A DNA stretch of 64,000 nucleotides from Armatimonas sp043757465 (GTDB taxonomy: Bacteria; Armatimonadota; Armatimonadia; Armatimonadales; Armatimonadaceae): the NCBI RefSeq assembly GCF_043757465.1, contig NZ_JAYVPL010000158.1, positions 139,178-203,177 of the forward strand. The letters are read 5' to 3'. The translations under genes and the position numbers were made by a program. Under the pieces are notes generated by a model. That model was given only the letters and a program-made list of their open reading frames with translations, was not told where the DNA came from and searched no databases. Positions 45,775-54,947 of this stretch are shown here, piece by piece (the first letter of the stretch is position 1; the number at the start of each line of letters is the position of its first letter).

Positions 45775-46706
45775 TGTCTTAGTCCCTCACTCACCACGGC
45801 AAGGCTTGTGGGGTCACCTACCGAAAAAACTACCGCCTCTGGTGCGATGCGCTTGATCAGTCCCGCCAAGACTTTGCCATTGCCACACTCCACAAAATGC
45901 GTGTAGCCGTCTCCCCAGAGTCGCTGGATTGTCTCGGTCCAGCGCACCGGCCCGGCGACTTGCGCACCCAGGTTGGCCTTCACTTCCTCCGCCGTCGTTT
46001 CGTAGTCCGCAGTGACATTGGCAACGACCAGGAGCTTCGGATCCGCGATAGGGAAGTTGGCGATCACAGGCCGTAGCACGGTGGCGGCAAACTCCATCAG
46101 CGGCGAATGAAACGCCCCCGAGACCTCTAGCGGCAAGATGCGCTTAGCTCCGCGCTCTTTTAAGACAATCGCCGCTGCGGCAATAGACATCGCCTCTCCG
46201 GAGATGACCACTTGGCCGGGGCAGTTGTCGTTGGCAGGCACGACAACATGCCCCACGCTATTTAGGGAATCACAGATTTCCTTTACGACACGGGCATCCA
46301 GCCCCAGAACAGCGGCCATGGAGCCGGGATGCAGGCGTGCCGCCTCCGCCATAGCCAGCGCTCGCTGCTGCACCAGTTTTGCGCCCGTTGCCACATCAAA
46401 AGCCTCCGCAGCTACCAGCGCCGCGTACTCACCGACCGAGTGGCCTGCAACAACCGAGGGAACGAGGCCCGCTTCACGGCAGGCCGCCAGCACAGCGACA
46501 CTGGTTGCAAACAGACAAGGTTGTGTGTTTTTAGTCTCCCGGAGAATGGCCTCTGGTCCCTCAAAGCAGAGCTTAGAGATCGCCTCCCCACAAGCATCGT
46601 CCACGATCTCAAAGGCGGCACGGGCGGCGTCGGATCTCTGAAAGAGCTCACTGCCCATGCCCACCGCCTGGGAACCCTGACCGGGAAAGACAAACGCAAG
46701 CTTCAT
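45771..46706 (-). CDS. fabD: Malonyl-CoA:ACP transacylase
   Basis: 311 residues. Nucleophile Ser90 in AGHSVGEYAAL, oxyanion FPGQGSQ at the N-terminus, and the late His in GAFHSPLM. Loads malonate onto ACP. Overlaps both neighbours by 4 nt. Confidence 0.95.
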   Translation of the reverse strand: MKLAFVFPGQGSQAVGMGSELFQRSDAARAAFEIVDDACGEAISKLCFEGPEAILRETKNTQPCLFATSVAVLAACREAGLVPSVVAGHSVGEYAALVAAEAFDVATGAKLVQQRALAMAEAARLHPGSMAAVLGLDARVVKEICDSLNSVGHVVVPANDNCPGQVVISGEAMSIAAAAIVLKERGAKRILPLEVSGAFHSPLMEFAATVLRPVIANFPIADPKLLVVANVTADYETTAEEVKANLGAQVAGPVRWTETIQRLWGDGYTHFVECGNGKVLAGLIKRIAPEAVVFSVGDPTSLAVVSEGLRQ

Positions 46707-47728
46707 GGCTTGAGCTTACCCCATCGAATGACATTTGCTCCCCAGGCGAGCCCGGCACCAAAGCCGATGGTAACAACAATATTGCCCTCGACGATCCTGC
46801 CATCCTGCCACGCTTCGTACAGGGCAAGGGGCACGGATGCGGCGCTGGTATTACCGTAGCGGTCTATATTGACCGCCACTTTATGGCTCAGCGAGCCGTC
46901 GCTCTCCACCAGGCCCATCCGCTCGGCGGCCGCTTGAATGATACGAATATTGGCTTGGTGGGGAACGAGCATGTCCACATCGCTCTCGGTCATTCCCGCT
47001 CGGTTAAGTGCCTTGAGTGCCGTCTCCCCCATCACTTTTACACCGAACTTAAAGACTGCTTTACCGTCCATGTGCGCCGTGTTCTCTTTGCCCGCCAGTA
47101 GCTCCGGTGTCATTGGGTGACGGCTGCCCCCAGCGGGAAGATTGAGTAAGCACGCACCGCTGCCATCGGCTCCTAGATCGGAGGCTAGTAGGCCACTCTC
47201 ATCGTCACTGGGCTGGAGAAGCACGGCCCCGGCGGCATCTCCAAAAAGAATACAAGTGCTCCTGTCTTCCCAGTTGACAACACTCGACATCTTTTCCGCT
47301 CCGATCACCAGTACATTCTGGGCGCGTCCTGTCTCGACAAACTGCGCTCCGACGTCTAGGCCGTGTGCGAAGCCTGCGCAGGCGACGGAGATATCAAAAG
47401 CGGTGGTTCGTGGAGCCCTCAGTGCATTCTGGACGAGCATGGCAGTTGCGGGGAAGTTGTTAAAGTCCGGGGTGCACGTCGCAACCACGATCACATCAAG
47501 CTGGGCGGCCGTAATACCTGCACGATCTAGTGCTTCCTGCGCGGCCTTTGTTGCCATATCGGAGGTGGCTTCGTTTGCCGCCGCGATACGACGCTCCCGG
47601 ATTCCCGTGCGCTGGACAATCCATTCGTCGTTGGTATCAACTAGTTTCGAGAGCTCATCGTTGGTCAGTACTCGCTCAGGAGTATATTTTCCGATACCGG
47701 CAATCGTGGCCCGCCGCAGCGTCCTCAT
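46703..47728 (-). CDS. fabH: 3-oxoacyl-[acyl-carrier-protein] synthase III
   Basis: 341 residues. Catalytic Cys117 (SVACAGFAHGL), His in VPHQANIRI and Asn in GNTSAAS form the KAS III triad. Starts fatty-acid synthesis by condensing acetyl-CoA or another primer with malonyl-ACP. Overlaps plsX and fabD by 4 nt each. Confidence 0.95.
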   Translation of the reverse strand: MRTLRRATIAGIGKYTPERVLTNDELSKLVDTNDEWIVQRTGIRERRIAAANEATSDMATKAAQEALDRAGITAAQLDVIVVATCTPDFNNFPATAMLVQNALRAPRTTAFDISVACAGFAHGLDVGAQFVETGRAQNVLVIGAEKMSSVVNWEDRSTCILFGDAAGAVLLQPSDDESGLLASDLGADGSGACLLNLPAGGSRHPMTPELLAGKENTAHMDGKAVFKFGVKVMGETALKALNRAGMTESDVDMLVPHQANIRIIQAAAERMGLVESDGSLSHKVAVNIDRYGNTSAASVPLALYEAWQDGRIVEGNIVVTIGFGAGLAWGANVIRWGKLKP

Positions 47729-48747
47729 TTTTTGGGCATTCCTTCTAGGGCGGATTTTACCGCATTTACGTAGCCGGAGCGCACCGCCTGAGTCGCCAGT
47801 CGCAGTCCACTGAAGATTGCACGAGCATTGGAGCGGCCATGAGCGATGAGCGACAATCCATTGACTCCCAGGAGCGGCGCTCCGCCGTATTCCGCGTAGT
47901 CTCCCGCCGCAATGAGCTTTTTGAGAGCGGACTTGAGCACGGCCCGCTCGCCGTCGGTCTGGGCCTCGGCGAGAGTGCGCTGTACATGGACGATGGCAAG
48001 CTTGCCCATGCCCTCGGCGGCCTTGAGCAAGATATTGCCCTCGAATCCGTCGGCTACGATCACATCCACGCCGCCCTCAAAAAGATGGCTACTCTCGATA
48101 TTACCGACAAAATTAATGGGGAGCTCTTGTAGGAGTGGCCGAGATTTCTTGACCAGCTCATTGCCCTTGGTGTCTTCTTCGCCGTTGGAGAGCAGGGCGA
48201 CGCTGGGGTTTGCGATGCCCAGTACGTGCTCGGCATAGAGTGCGCCCAGAAGCGCAAAGTCGGCTAGATGCGAGGGTTGGCAGTCCACGTTGGAGCCCGC
48301 ATCCACCAGAAGACAGTGCCGTCCCGTCTCCGTAGGAAGAAGGGAGGCGATGGGAGGGCGGCTAATTCCGGGTAAGCGCTCGATAATCAGCAGAGCCGCG
48401 AGCATACACGCGCCGGTGTTTCCCGCGGAGAGAGTTGCCTGCGCATCGCCGGTTTTTACCAGCTTGGCGCAGAGCGAGATAGAGGACTCCGGTTTTTTAC
48501 GGATTGCCTCCATCGGGTGCTCCTCCATGGTGACAAACTGAGGGGCGTGAATAACAGGCAGGCGCGTGTCGCCGTCCGCTTCGCAGGCGACGAGCTCCGC
48601 GGCGATGATTTGCGCATCGCCGACCAGCAGAACACGAACGCCCTCTCCAATATCGGAGCGGACAAAGTCAACCGCGCCACGAACGATCGCCGCAGGGGCA
48701 TGATCGCCCCCGACGGCATCAAGCGCTATCGAGATCACTTCGGGCAA
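47725..48747 (-). CDS. plsX: Phosphate acyltransferase
   Basis: 340 residues with the PlsX opening ISIALDAVGGDHAPAAIVRG, TLSAGNTGACMLAAL and VIVADGFEGNILLKAAEG. Makes acyl-phosphate from acyl-ACP for phospholipid synthesis. Lies 36 nt after rpmF, the common rpmF-plsX-fabH order. Confidence 0.95.
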   Translation of the reverse strand: MPEVISIALDAVGGDHAPAAIVRGAVDFVRSDIGEGVRVLLVGDAQIIAAELVACEADGDTRLPVIHAPQFVTMEEHPMEAIRKKPESSISLCAKLVKTGDAQATLSAGNTGACMLAALLIIERLPGISRPPIASLLPTETGRHCLLVDAGSNVDCQPSHLADFALLGALYAEHVLGIANPSVALLSNGEEDTKGNELVKKSRPLLQELPINFVGNIESSHLFEGGVDVIVADGFEGNILLKAAEGMGKLAIVHVQRTLAEAQTDGERAVLKSALKKLIAAGDYAEYGGAPLLGVNGLSLIAHGRSNARAIFSGLRLATQAVRSGYVNAVKSALEGMPKK

Positions 48748-48783
48748 GAGCGGGCTTCCCGATTTAAGACTTTAATGGGGTAC

Positions 48784-48975
48784 CTACGCCGTGGCTTCCG
48801 CCTTGGGGGTTAGCCACTGACGGCCATTGTAGTAGCCACAACCCGCGCAGATGTAGTGGCTACGAGCCATCTCATTGCAGCGTTTGCAGTAGGTCAGGGT
48901 CGGGGGAGTGAGCTTATAGTGCGTTCGGCGCTTGGCCTGACGGGTGCTCGAATGTCGTCTCTTTGGCAGGGGCAT
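48784..48975 (-). CDS. rpmF: Ribosomal protein bL32
   Basis: 63 residues, basic, opening MPLPKRRHSSTRQAKRR. Two CxxC pairs (CKRC and CAGC) form the zinc-ribbon of the four-cysteine type. First gene of the fatty-acid block. Confidence 0.95.
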   Translation of the reverse strand: MPLPKRRHSSTRQAKRRTHYKLTPPTLTYCKRCNEMARSHYICAGCGYYNGRQWLTPKAEATA

Positions 48976-49045
48976 AGTAGCGGTCCTTGGTATTCTCTAG
49001 GAAATCGGTGGCGTACGGCGATTTTCACCGTCACACAGAAGTGCG

Positions 49046-49051
49046 AGTATA
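49046..49051 (-). promoter_or_regulatory. -10 box for the rpmF-fab block
   Basis: TATACT on the minus strand about 70 nt before rpmF, inside the 150-bp divergent gap to the metallophosphoesterase gene. A matching -35 is not clear. Confidence 0.4.
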
Positions 49052-49125
49052 CAGCGAGTTCTCCTTTTTCGCCACTATTTACACGTGGGAACCTTTTTAG
49101 AGTGTGCTTGCGTATCTAAGAACCT

Positions 49126-49977
49126 ATGAACTTTGCGAAACAAAGTAATTCGCCGATACTGTCACGGCACGCCGCTACCCGCCGAGGCTTCTTCCAACTC
49201 TGCGCAGGAGTGACCGCCGTTGCCCTTGCGGAGGGCTTAGTGGAGCCTTTTACACTGGAGGCTATCTCCCATGAAATCCAGCTCCCGAATCTGCCTAAGG
49301 CACTGGACGGTCTCAAGGTGGTTCAGCTTACCGATCCGCACCGGGGCGAGCTCACTCCCGACTCCATCATCCGCGCTGCCATACGCCAGGCTGCTGCCTG
49401 GCAGCCGGATCTCGTGGTGCTGACGGGCGACTACGTGCGCTGGGATGCCGCCGATACGCTGCCGTTCGCGCGGCTTCTGGAGCCGCTCACGCCGCGTCTA
49501 GGGATGATCGGTATCCTGGGGAACCACGATTATGAGTATCCCAACCGAGTCGCTCGAACTCTCACGGATGTTGCGGGGGTGCGGATGCTCCGCAATGCCA
49601 ACCTTGAAGTTGCCTCTGGCCTCTGGGTCTCCGGGATCGAGGACACCTGGAAGGGAATTCCTGACCCCGCTGAGGCCCTCCAGAGTGTCTCAGGTGACGC
49701 CGCACTGCTTTTTCTGACCCATAACCCGGTGGGGGTTCGCTACGTCCAGGATCGCCCCTGCATTGCGCTCTCCGGCCACACGCACGGCGGCCAGTTTCGC
49801 GTCCCTGGCATTGCCCCTCACTTCCCGCCCGGCATGGAAGGCTTCGCCCAGATAGACGGCTGGGGCACCTACGACAAAGCTCGACTCTATATCTCTCGCG
49901 GAATCGGCTGCACTGCCTATCCCATCCGGCTCAACTGTCCCCCGGAAGTCACCCTCTTTACACTCAGGGCTGCGTAG
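49126..49977 (+). CDS. Calcineurin-type metallophosphoesterase (YkuE/YaeI-like), Tat signal
   Basis: 283 residues. N-terminal TRRGFFQLCAG followed by a hydrophobic stretch is a twin-arginine signal. Metal ligands: QLTDPHRG, LTGDYVRWD, LGNHDYEY, LTHNP and SGHTHGGQFRVPG, the complete set for a dinuclear phosphoesterase. YkuE/YaeI relatives hydrolyse phosphodiesters or lipid-linked pyrophosphates at the membrane; the substrate here is not known. Confidence 0.9.
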   Translation: MNFAKQSNSPILSRHAATRRGFFQLCAGVTAVALAEGLVEPFTLEAISHEIQLPNLPKALDGLKVVQLTDPHRGELTPDSIIRAAIRQAAAWQPDLVVLTGDYVRWDAADTLPFARLLEPLTPRLGMIGILGNHDYEYPNRVARTLTDVAGVRMLRNANLEVASGLWVSGIEDTWKGIPDPAEALQSVSGDAALLFLTHNPVGVRYVQDRPCIALSGHTHGGQFRVPGIAPHFPPGMEGFAQIDGWGTYDKARLYISRGIGCTAYPIRLNCPPEVTLFTLRAA

Positions 49978-49981
49978 CCAG

Positions 49982-50011
49982 TTGACAAGCGGCGCTGCCT
50001 AGTGGTAGGGT
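49982..50011 (+). promoter_or_regulatory. Promoter of the M60-like peptidase gene (leaderless type)
   Basis: Perfect -35 TTGACA (49982-49987), 18-nt spacer, -10-like TAGGGT (50006-50011), then only 6 nt to ATG 50018. Transcription would start at the initiation codon. Confidence 0.55.
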
Positions 50012-50017
50012 CTGAGT

Positions 50018-52231
50018 ATGCCGTTTGTTGTTCCGGTGGCACTCTACGCCACCCTTGCTCGCTCGCCACAGACCGATCTTGCTGCTCTGTTAACCAATGT
50101 CACGGAGCTTATTGCGCCGGGGGCGATTCCCGGTCCGCTCTCTGTTTTTGGGGATAATGCCTTTGTCGTGATGGCGGGGCGTGAGGGGAAGCGCCGCCTG
50201 CCCATGATCGCAGCAAGTCGCTTTGAGCGGGGACGTGTCGTGGCGCTCGGCCACGATGGTTTTCTCTCAGCAGATGCCCTTCGCAGTCTGGACAATACCC
50301 AGTTCCTGCTGAATGCTGCTCGCTGGGTGCTGGCGATGCCCACATCCTCCGTCGCGGTGGTGGATAAGCCTCAGGTGGCTGAGGTGCTGGAGAAGGCGGG
50401 GATTAAAGTGGTGCGCTTGAGCACTGCGCAGTTCCAGAGCCAGATTGAGTCCCCGGGCTTTGATGCCGTGGTGATGAATGCGACGGCGCTGGACGGTAAA
50501 GCCGGTGTGCGAATGGGGCAGGCGCTGACCGTCTTTGTGCGGGGCGGGGGCGGCGTGGTGATGGACTCCCTGGGCTGGGGCTGGCTCCAGACCCACCCCG
50601 GGCAGGTACTCAGTGGGGATCACGGGGGTAACAAGCTCTTTGCGCGGCTGGGTATTGCCTGGGCGGATGGCTTCTTTGAGACAACGGGCACAAAGGGCTG
50701 GAAGGCCGAGTCTGGGCCGCTGGAGCTGCTCCATGCACGAACGGCACTCACGGCACTCCAGAGGCATGCAGAAGGCACAGGGGTACTCTCTGCCGATGAT
50801 CTGGCGCAAGTGGGACAGACTCTTACCAGTGCGATTGGGCCGCTACCGGGCGATGAGCCACGGTTCTTGCCACAGGTGGCTGCTCTCACAAGACGCTTTG
50901 CGAGAAATGTGGTCTTCCCTATTGGCCTAGATCAGCCGGTTGCCCGCCTCAGCATGGTGCTGGAGCAGAGCGCGCTCCGTCGCGCTCCGGCAGATCGTCA
51001 GCCCGCCCCTATCTCCTCGGGATCGTTTCCTGGTGCTGTAGCCTTCGATGCACCACGCCTAGAGAGTCAGACTATCACGCTGGAGGGCGGCATCCCTGGC
51101 TGGCAGGGAACGGGGCTCTATGCCGTGCCGGGAGCACCACTGACTCTGACGGTGCCGAAAGAGCTGCTTGGTAAGGGACTCTCGGTGCAGATCGGCTCCC
51201 ACACCGACACGCTCTGGCACCTGGAAAAGTGGGAGCGCTTCCCTGAGATCACGCTGCACCGCTTGTTCATACAGCCCACACAGAAGCTTGCGAGCGCATT
51301 TGGGGGGACGGTATTTCTCGAAGTGCCCGAGGGCTTTCCCAAGGGCCGCCTTTCGGTCACTATTTCCGGGGCGGTTGCCGCGCCTCGTTTCGTCCGTGGT
51401 GTCACGCCTGCGTCCGAGTGGCGTAGTCGCATTCGGAATACCCCTGGGGCTTGGTCGGAGCTGGAAGGCAATAGTATCATTCTCTCGGTACCCTCTAGCG
51501 TGGTGCGCACTCTCGACGATCCTGAGGCCCTGATGACCTACTGGGACGAGGTCGCCGATCTTGCCGCCGAGCTGTACCAGATCCCGAAGGAGCGGCCCCG
51601 GCCCGAGCGCTACGTGGTAGACAAGCAGATCAGCGCGGGCTACATGCATTCGGGTTACCCAATCATGACCTACGGTGACGATATCGCGCGGCGCTTTGTC
51701 GATCTGACGGTTCTGCGTGGCAGGAGCGGCGAACCAAACTGGGGGTTCTATCATGAGCTGGGCCATAACCATCAGCGGGAGTGGTGGACTTGGGAGGGTT
51801 GCGGCGAAGTCACCAACAACCTACTCTCGCTCTACTGTTGCGAGAAGCTTAACGGGGATAAGATCGGCCACCCTGCGATGGAGCCCAAGGCAGTACGGGA
51901 GCGTCTGCAAGCCCATGTGTCCGCGGGAAGCCCCTACGAAAAGTGGAAAGACGATCCGTTTCTTGCTCTCACGCTCTTTGCTCAGCTCCGGGATGCTTTT
52001 GGCTGGGAAGCGTTTCAGCGTGTCTTTGCGGAGTACGAAAAAGCTTCCAAAGAAGCTCTGCCTCGCACCGATGAGCAGAAGCGTGATCAGTTTATGCTGC
52101 GCTTCTCGCGCACTGTAAACAAAAACCTCGGGCCATTCTTCACCGCCTGGGGAGTGCCCACTAGTGAGGCCGCCCGCAGCCAGATCGCTCGCCTGCCCCG
52201 CTGGATGCCTCGGGATTGGCCCAAGAAGTAA
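50018..52231 (+). CDS. M60-like zinc peptidase with TCAF-type N-terminal region
   Basis: 737 residues. The first ~330 residues are a GATase/DJ-1-like alpha/beta region seen in TCAF (TRPM8 channel-associated factor)-type proteins (PGPLSVFGDNAFVVMAGRE; GGGGVVMDSLGWGWL). A beta-sandwich follows, then the M60 peptidase: HELGH at 579-583 and Glu597 in GCGEVTNNLLSLY, the HEXXH-x(13)-E pattern of M60 enzymes. M60 peptidases of bacteria cut O-glycosylated mucin-like proteins. Weak N-terminal hydrophobic segment, so location is unclear. Together with the M66-like gene it strengthens the glycoprotein theme, although it lies 10 kb from the sulfatases. Confidence 0.82.
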   Translation: MPFVVPVALYATLARSPQTDLAALLTNVTELIAPGAIPGPLSVFGDNAFVVMAGREGKRRLPMIAASRFERGRVVALGHDGFLSADALRSLDNTQFLLNAARWVLAMPTSSVAVVDKPQVAEVLEKAGIKVVRLSTAQFQSQIESPGFDAVVMNATALDGKAGVRMGQALTVFVRGGGGVVMDSLGWGWLQTHPGQVLSGDHGGNKLFARLGIAWADGFFETTGTKGWKAESGPLELLHARTALTALQRHAEGTGVLSADDLAQVGQTLTSAIGPLPGDEPRFLPQVAALTRRFARNVVFPIGLDQPVARLSMVLEQSALRRAPADRQPAPISSGSFPGAVAFDAPRLESQTITLEGGIPGWQGTGLYAVPGAPLTLTVPKELLGKGLSVQIGSHTDTLWHLEKWERFPEITLHRLFIQPTQKLASAFGGTVFLEVPEGFPKGRLSVTISGAVAAPRFVRGVTPASEWRSRIRNTPGAWSELEGNSIILSVPSSVVRTLDDPEALMTYWDEVADLAAELYQIPKERPRPERYVVDKQISAGYMHSGYPIMTYGDDIARRFVDLTVLRGRSGEPNWGFYHELGHNHQREWWTWEGCGEVTNNLLSLYCCEKLNGDKIGHPAMEPKAVRERLQAHVSAGSPYEKWKDDPFLALTLFAQLRDAFGWEAFQRVFAEYEKASKEALPRTDEQKRDQFMLRFSRTVNKNLGPFFTAWGVPTSEAARSQIARLPRWMPRDWPKK

Positions 52232-52256
52232 GATTGCTCTTGTTCATGGGAGCGAC

Positions 52257-53081
52257 TCACTGGGCTTCGTATGCTGCCACTGCCATGCCGAAGTAGGTAG
52301 GGGCCTCGTAGGAGAGAAGCTCGCCGGTGAGGGGCGTGTGGCCGAGCGCTCCGGCGAGAATAATCGTCTGCCAGAACGCGTCCACTTTGGCGTCTTCAAG
52401 AAATGCCTCATCCCACTCTAGCAAGCTGCCCAGGTCTTCCGAGACAATTGCCGCGCACATCTTGCCATCGTGCTCCGCGCTGACCGGTGAAAAACCGTAG
52501 GGGCCATCGGGATCGTGGGCGTGGCCCTGGTCGCACGAGGCAATCAGCGCGATGCGCTTCGGAGTTGCGGCGGCGCACCGGGCGAGTGCCACACCAAAGC
52601 GCACGAGGGTCTCACGCGGCAAGCTCCGGTCTGGCGCAACAATCACCGTCTGTGGGCGTGGGCTGGTGAGGGGATGCGCCGTGAACCAGAGCGGGATCAC
52701 CGCCCCCCAGTCCAGCGGCAAAACGGCCTTCTCTTTCGAGTCGTCGCCCACCAGCCGCGCCAGGGGAATCGGGACTTTCTCGCACTCCGTATGGAGCGCT
52801 GCCGTAAACGCAAGGTCGCTCTCGAACGCCACTTTGATGTGCTTACCATCGGGCTCCCCAACAATCCCGGCGGCGTGGCGCGTGCCACTGATCGAGAGAG
52901 CGCCCTCCACCACGATCCCATGAGGGGTCAAAACAACGACAGTGTCTATCTTGGCGGCGGTAAAGCGGCGGCCCAGCTCCTGCATCGCGGCGCGGGTCTT
53001 GGCCATAAGCCCTAGATCGTCGGTGAGCTGGGGGACAATTTCGCTCCCGTGGGGTGCGATGGCGGCAAAAACAAGGGACAT
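52257..53081 (-). CDS. LigB-type class III extradiol dioxygenase-like protein
   Basis: 274 residues. The fold of class III extradiol dioxygenase B subunits is suggested by FAAIAPHGSEIV, VVVLTPHG, LPLDWGAVIPLWF and SCDQGHAHDPDGPYGF, with histidines and an acid in the iron-binding places. Relatives include Memo-like proteins without known dioxygenase activity, so the reaction is uncertain. The start follows a minus-strand TAAAAT by 6 nt. Confidence 0.75.
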   Translation of the reverse strand: MSLVFAAIAPHGSEIVPQLTDDLGLMAKTRAAMQELGRRFTAAKIDTVVVLTPHGIVVEGALSISGTRHAAGIVGEPDGKHIKVAFESDLAFTAALHTECEKVPIPLARLVGDDSKEKAVLPLDWGAVIPLWFTAHPLTSPRPQTVIVAPDRSLPRETLVRFGVALARCAAATPKRIALIASCDQGHAHDPDGPYGFSPVSAEHDGKMCAAIVSEDLGSLLEWDEAFLEDAKVDAFWQTIILAGALGHTPLTGELLSYEAPTYFGMAVAAYEAQ

Positions 53082-53087
53082 GGGGCT

Positions 53088-53093
53088 ATTTTA
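53088..53093 (-). promoter_or_regulatory. -10 box of the LigB-like gene (leaderless type)
   Basis: TAAAAT, 6 nt from ATG 53081, with no Shine-Dalgarno in between. It overlaps the stop of the upstream 3D-domain gene. Confidence 0.45.
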
Positions 53094-53786
53094 TCCCAGC
53101 ACGAGCACTTTGCGGCGGACACGGCCTACGAGAGCGGCGGCTTCGTCGGTATCGTGGCCGAGGTCAATGCGCAGGCCCTTGATCGCGCCGCCGGTATCTA
53201 GCGCGATACAAAAGCCGTAGTCCTCCACCCAGAGCCGGGTTCTTAGCGGGATGACACGGGGGTCTACGGCAACCGTGCCGTACCCTACAGCCGTCTCCAG
53301 CTTGGTTCTATCCCCCCACCGCCCATTCTCGCCGGGCCCGTAGCCGGTAGCAGTGAGTGTTAGCAAGCGCTTGCCCTCGACGCGTGTGCCATCCTCCAGC
53401 TTGATCGTCGCAGAAAGGGGGACCGTCTCAGCCACGCTCGCCTCTTCGTCCGGAGCCATGCTGCTTGCCTTCTCCCAGCGCATTGCCTTGAGCGCCATGC
53501 CCCGGCCCAGATCAATCCCCGTCACGCGTAACGCATCGCCTTCCTCAAGCACCGGCGGATCGTCTAGGTCCGCCAGCACGATGCGCTTGGCGCGCGGCGT
53601 ATCAAACGCCACCTTGGCCCCATCAGCGAGCGTGACTTGTGTGACGCGCAGGATAAGATCGCTGCACTCGAAATAGGAGTAGAGCACTGTTCCCAGAAGT
53701 TGGACGGTTTTCTTCTGAGTGAGTGCAAAAGCGGGAAGAGGAAGCAATGAAGCGGCAGAGGTTAGCAGAAGATCACGCCGAGTCAT
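53091..53786 (-). CDS. Secreted 3D-domain protein
   Basis: 231 residues. MTRRDLLLTSAASLLPLPAFA is an export signal with a double arginine. The C-terminal ~70 residues are a 3D domain with three aspartates: AVDPRVIPLRTRLWVE, ALDTGGAIKGLRIDLGH. This double-psi barrel is found in MltA-type lytic transglycosylases and in Rpf/YuiC-like proteins acting on peptidoglycan. A peptidoglycan role is likely but not shown. Its ATG overlaps the stop of the Uma2 gene. Confidence 0.8.
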   Translation of the reverse strand: MTRRDLLLTSAASLLPLPAFALTQKKTVQLLGTVLYSYFECSDLILRVTQVTLADGAKVAFDTPRAKRIVLADLDDPPVLEEGDALRVTGIDLGRGMALKAMRWEKASSMAPDEEASVAETVPLSATIKLEDGTRVEGKRLLTLTATGYGPGENGRWGDRTKLETAVGYGTVAVDPRVIPLRTRLWVEDYGFCIALDTGGAIKGLRIDLGHDTDEAAALVGRVRRKVLVLG

Positions 53787-54343
53787 ACAGCAACCCGGTA
53801 GTAGATTTCGTCTAGTGTAATTGCTACGCTCACGCTAGAGAGAGTCAGCGTCTCCTCACGCCGCGCCAGTCGCTCGTAGAGCCAGAGGCCACTTGTCTGA
53901 CGGGTGTAGCGCTCCACGCTCACTTTGTCTTGAGCAACCAGAATGTACTCCTGAAGTGAGGCGGATTGTTGGTAATCCGCAAATTTTTCGCCTCGGTCGT
54001 TTGCTTCGGTGCTGGGTGAGAGCACTTCGAAAATCACCGTGGGGTTTGTCAGTACATCGCTTGCCTCGCTGCCGAAGACAGGCTCGCCACAGACCACAAT
54101 CACATCGGGATAGGTATAGCGCATCGCTGTCACCCGCGTCTTAAGATCGCTGGGATAGACATCGCAAAGCTTACCCTTAAGCTGCTGATGAAGTTCCCCC
54201 ACCAGGTTGGCAACAATGCGGTTGTGAGGAGGAGAAGCTCCCGCCATCGCCACCACTTCGCCGTCGCGATACTCACTCCGACAGGCCCGTTGCCGCTCCC
54301 AGGTAAGATACTCCTCCGGGCTTAGTTTCTGTGCTGCTTTCAT
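53783..54343 (-). CDS. Uma2-family (DUF820) putative nuclease-fold protein
   Basis: 186 residues from ATG 54343; upstream codons in the same frame cross the divergent gene and are ignored. LSPEEYLTWERQ, EYRDGEVVAMAGASPPHNRI, YPDVIVVCGEP and VIFEVLSPSTEANDRGEK form the restriction-endonuclease-like core (D-x(n)-E-x-L) of Uma2 proteins, which are abundant in cyanobacteria and Armatimonadota-like genomes. Function unproven. Confidence 0.88.
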   Translation of the reverse strand: MKAAQKLSPEEYLTWERQRACRSEYRDGEVVAMAGASPPHNRIVANLVGELHQQLKGKLCDVYPSDLKTRVTAMRYTYPDVIVVCGEPVFGSEASDVLTNPTVIFEVLSPSTEANDRGEKFADYQQSASLQEYILVAQDKVSVERYTRQTSGLWLYERLARREETLTLSSVSVAITLDEIYYRVAV

Positions 54344-54350
54344 AGTCACT

Positions 54351-54356
54351 ATTGTA
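54351..54356 (-). promoter_or_regulatory. -10 box of the Uma2 gene (leaderless type)
   Basis: TACAAT, 7 nt before ATG 54343 on the minus strand, no Shine-Dalgarno. Confidence 0.5.
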
Positions 54357-54386
54357 CCGTGTGAACTTTTAGAGGATTTTTGCTGT

Positions 54387-54932
54387 ATGAGAGAGAGGAG
54401 ACTTGAAATTTTGAAGACAATAATTGCGGCGAGCCTCGCACTCGTGGGGATTTTGGGCTTGGGAGTGATGAGCCGCGGGGCCGGGGGAAAAGTGGTGGTG
54501 ACACCTATTGATGCCGTCGGACTAAAGAAAGAAGCGGCGACACACAAAGGGCGTGTCGTAGTGATTAACTTCTGGGCAACCTGGTGTCCGCCCTGCCGTG
54601 CGGAGTTCCCAGAACTTGTCGCGACGCAGAAAAAATACGCCGCAAAAGGCGTGGACTTGCTTACCGTCACCCTCGACGATCTCGATGACAAGGCAAAGGC
54701 GGCAGAGTTTCTGAGCCAGCAGGGGGCCACTACCGGAGCCTTTATCAACAAAAAGGGCGGAGAGCCAGACCTGGGCTACTTCAAGTGGCTCGATGGTAAA
54801 GTGCCCGATAGCCTGGGGATTCCGCGCACCTATATTCTGGATCGAAAGGGGCGCATCAGCTCGCGGCTGATCGGCGGGCAGAGCGCGTCGGAGTTCGAGG
54901 ACGCCGTCAAGAAGGCGCTGGCGGCCAAATGA
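54387..54932 (+). CDS. TlpA-like thioredoxin, membrane-anchored
   Basis: 181 residues. The N-terminus has a hydrophobic anchor (IIAASLALVGILGLGVM). VVVINFWATWCPPCRAEFPEL is the redox site, and LGIPRTYILDRKGRI contains the cis-proline. Paralogue of the 144-residue gene at 42,977 (both with a QGATTGAF/QGATSNAF insertion), but this one faces outward. GAGGA lies about 10 nt before the ATG. Confidence 0.88.
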   Translation: MRERRLEILKTIIAASLALVGILGLGVMSRGAGGKVVVTPIDAVGLKKEAATHKGRVVVINFWATWCPPCRAEFPELVATQKKYAAKGVDLLTVTLDDLDDKAKAAEFLSQQGATTGAFINKKGGEPDLGYFKWLDGKVPDSLGIPRTYILDRKGRISSRLIGGQSASEFEDAVKKALAAK

Positions 54933-54947
54933 ACGAGGGGGGGGCTC

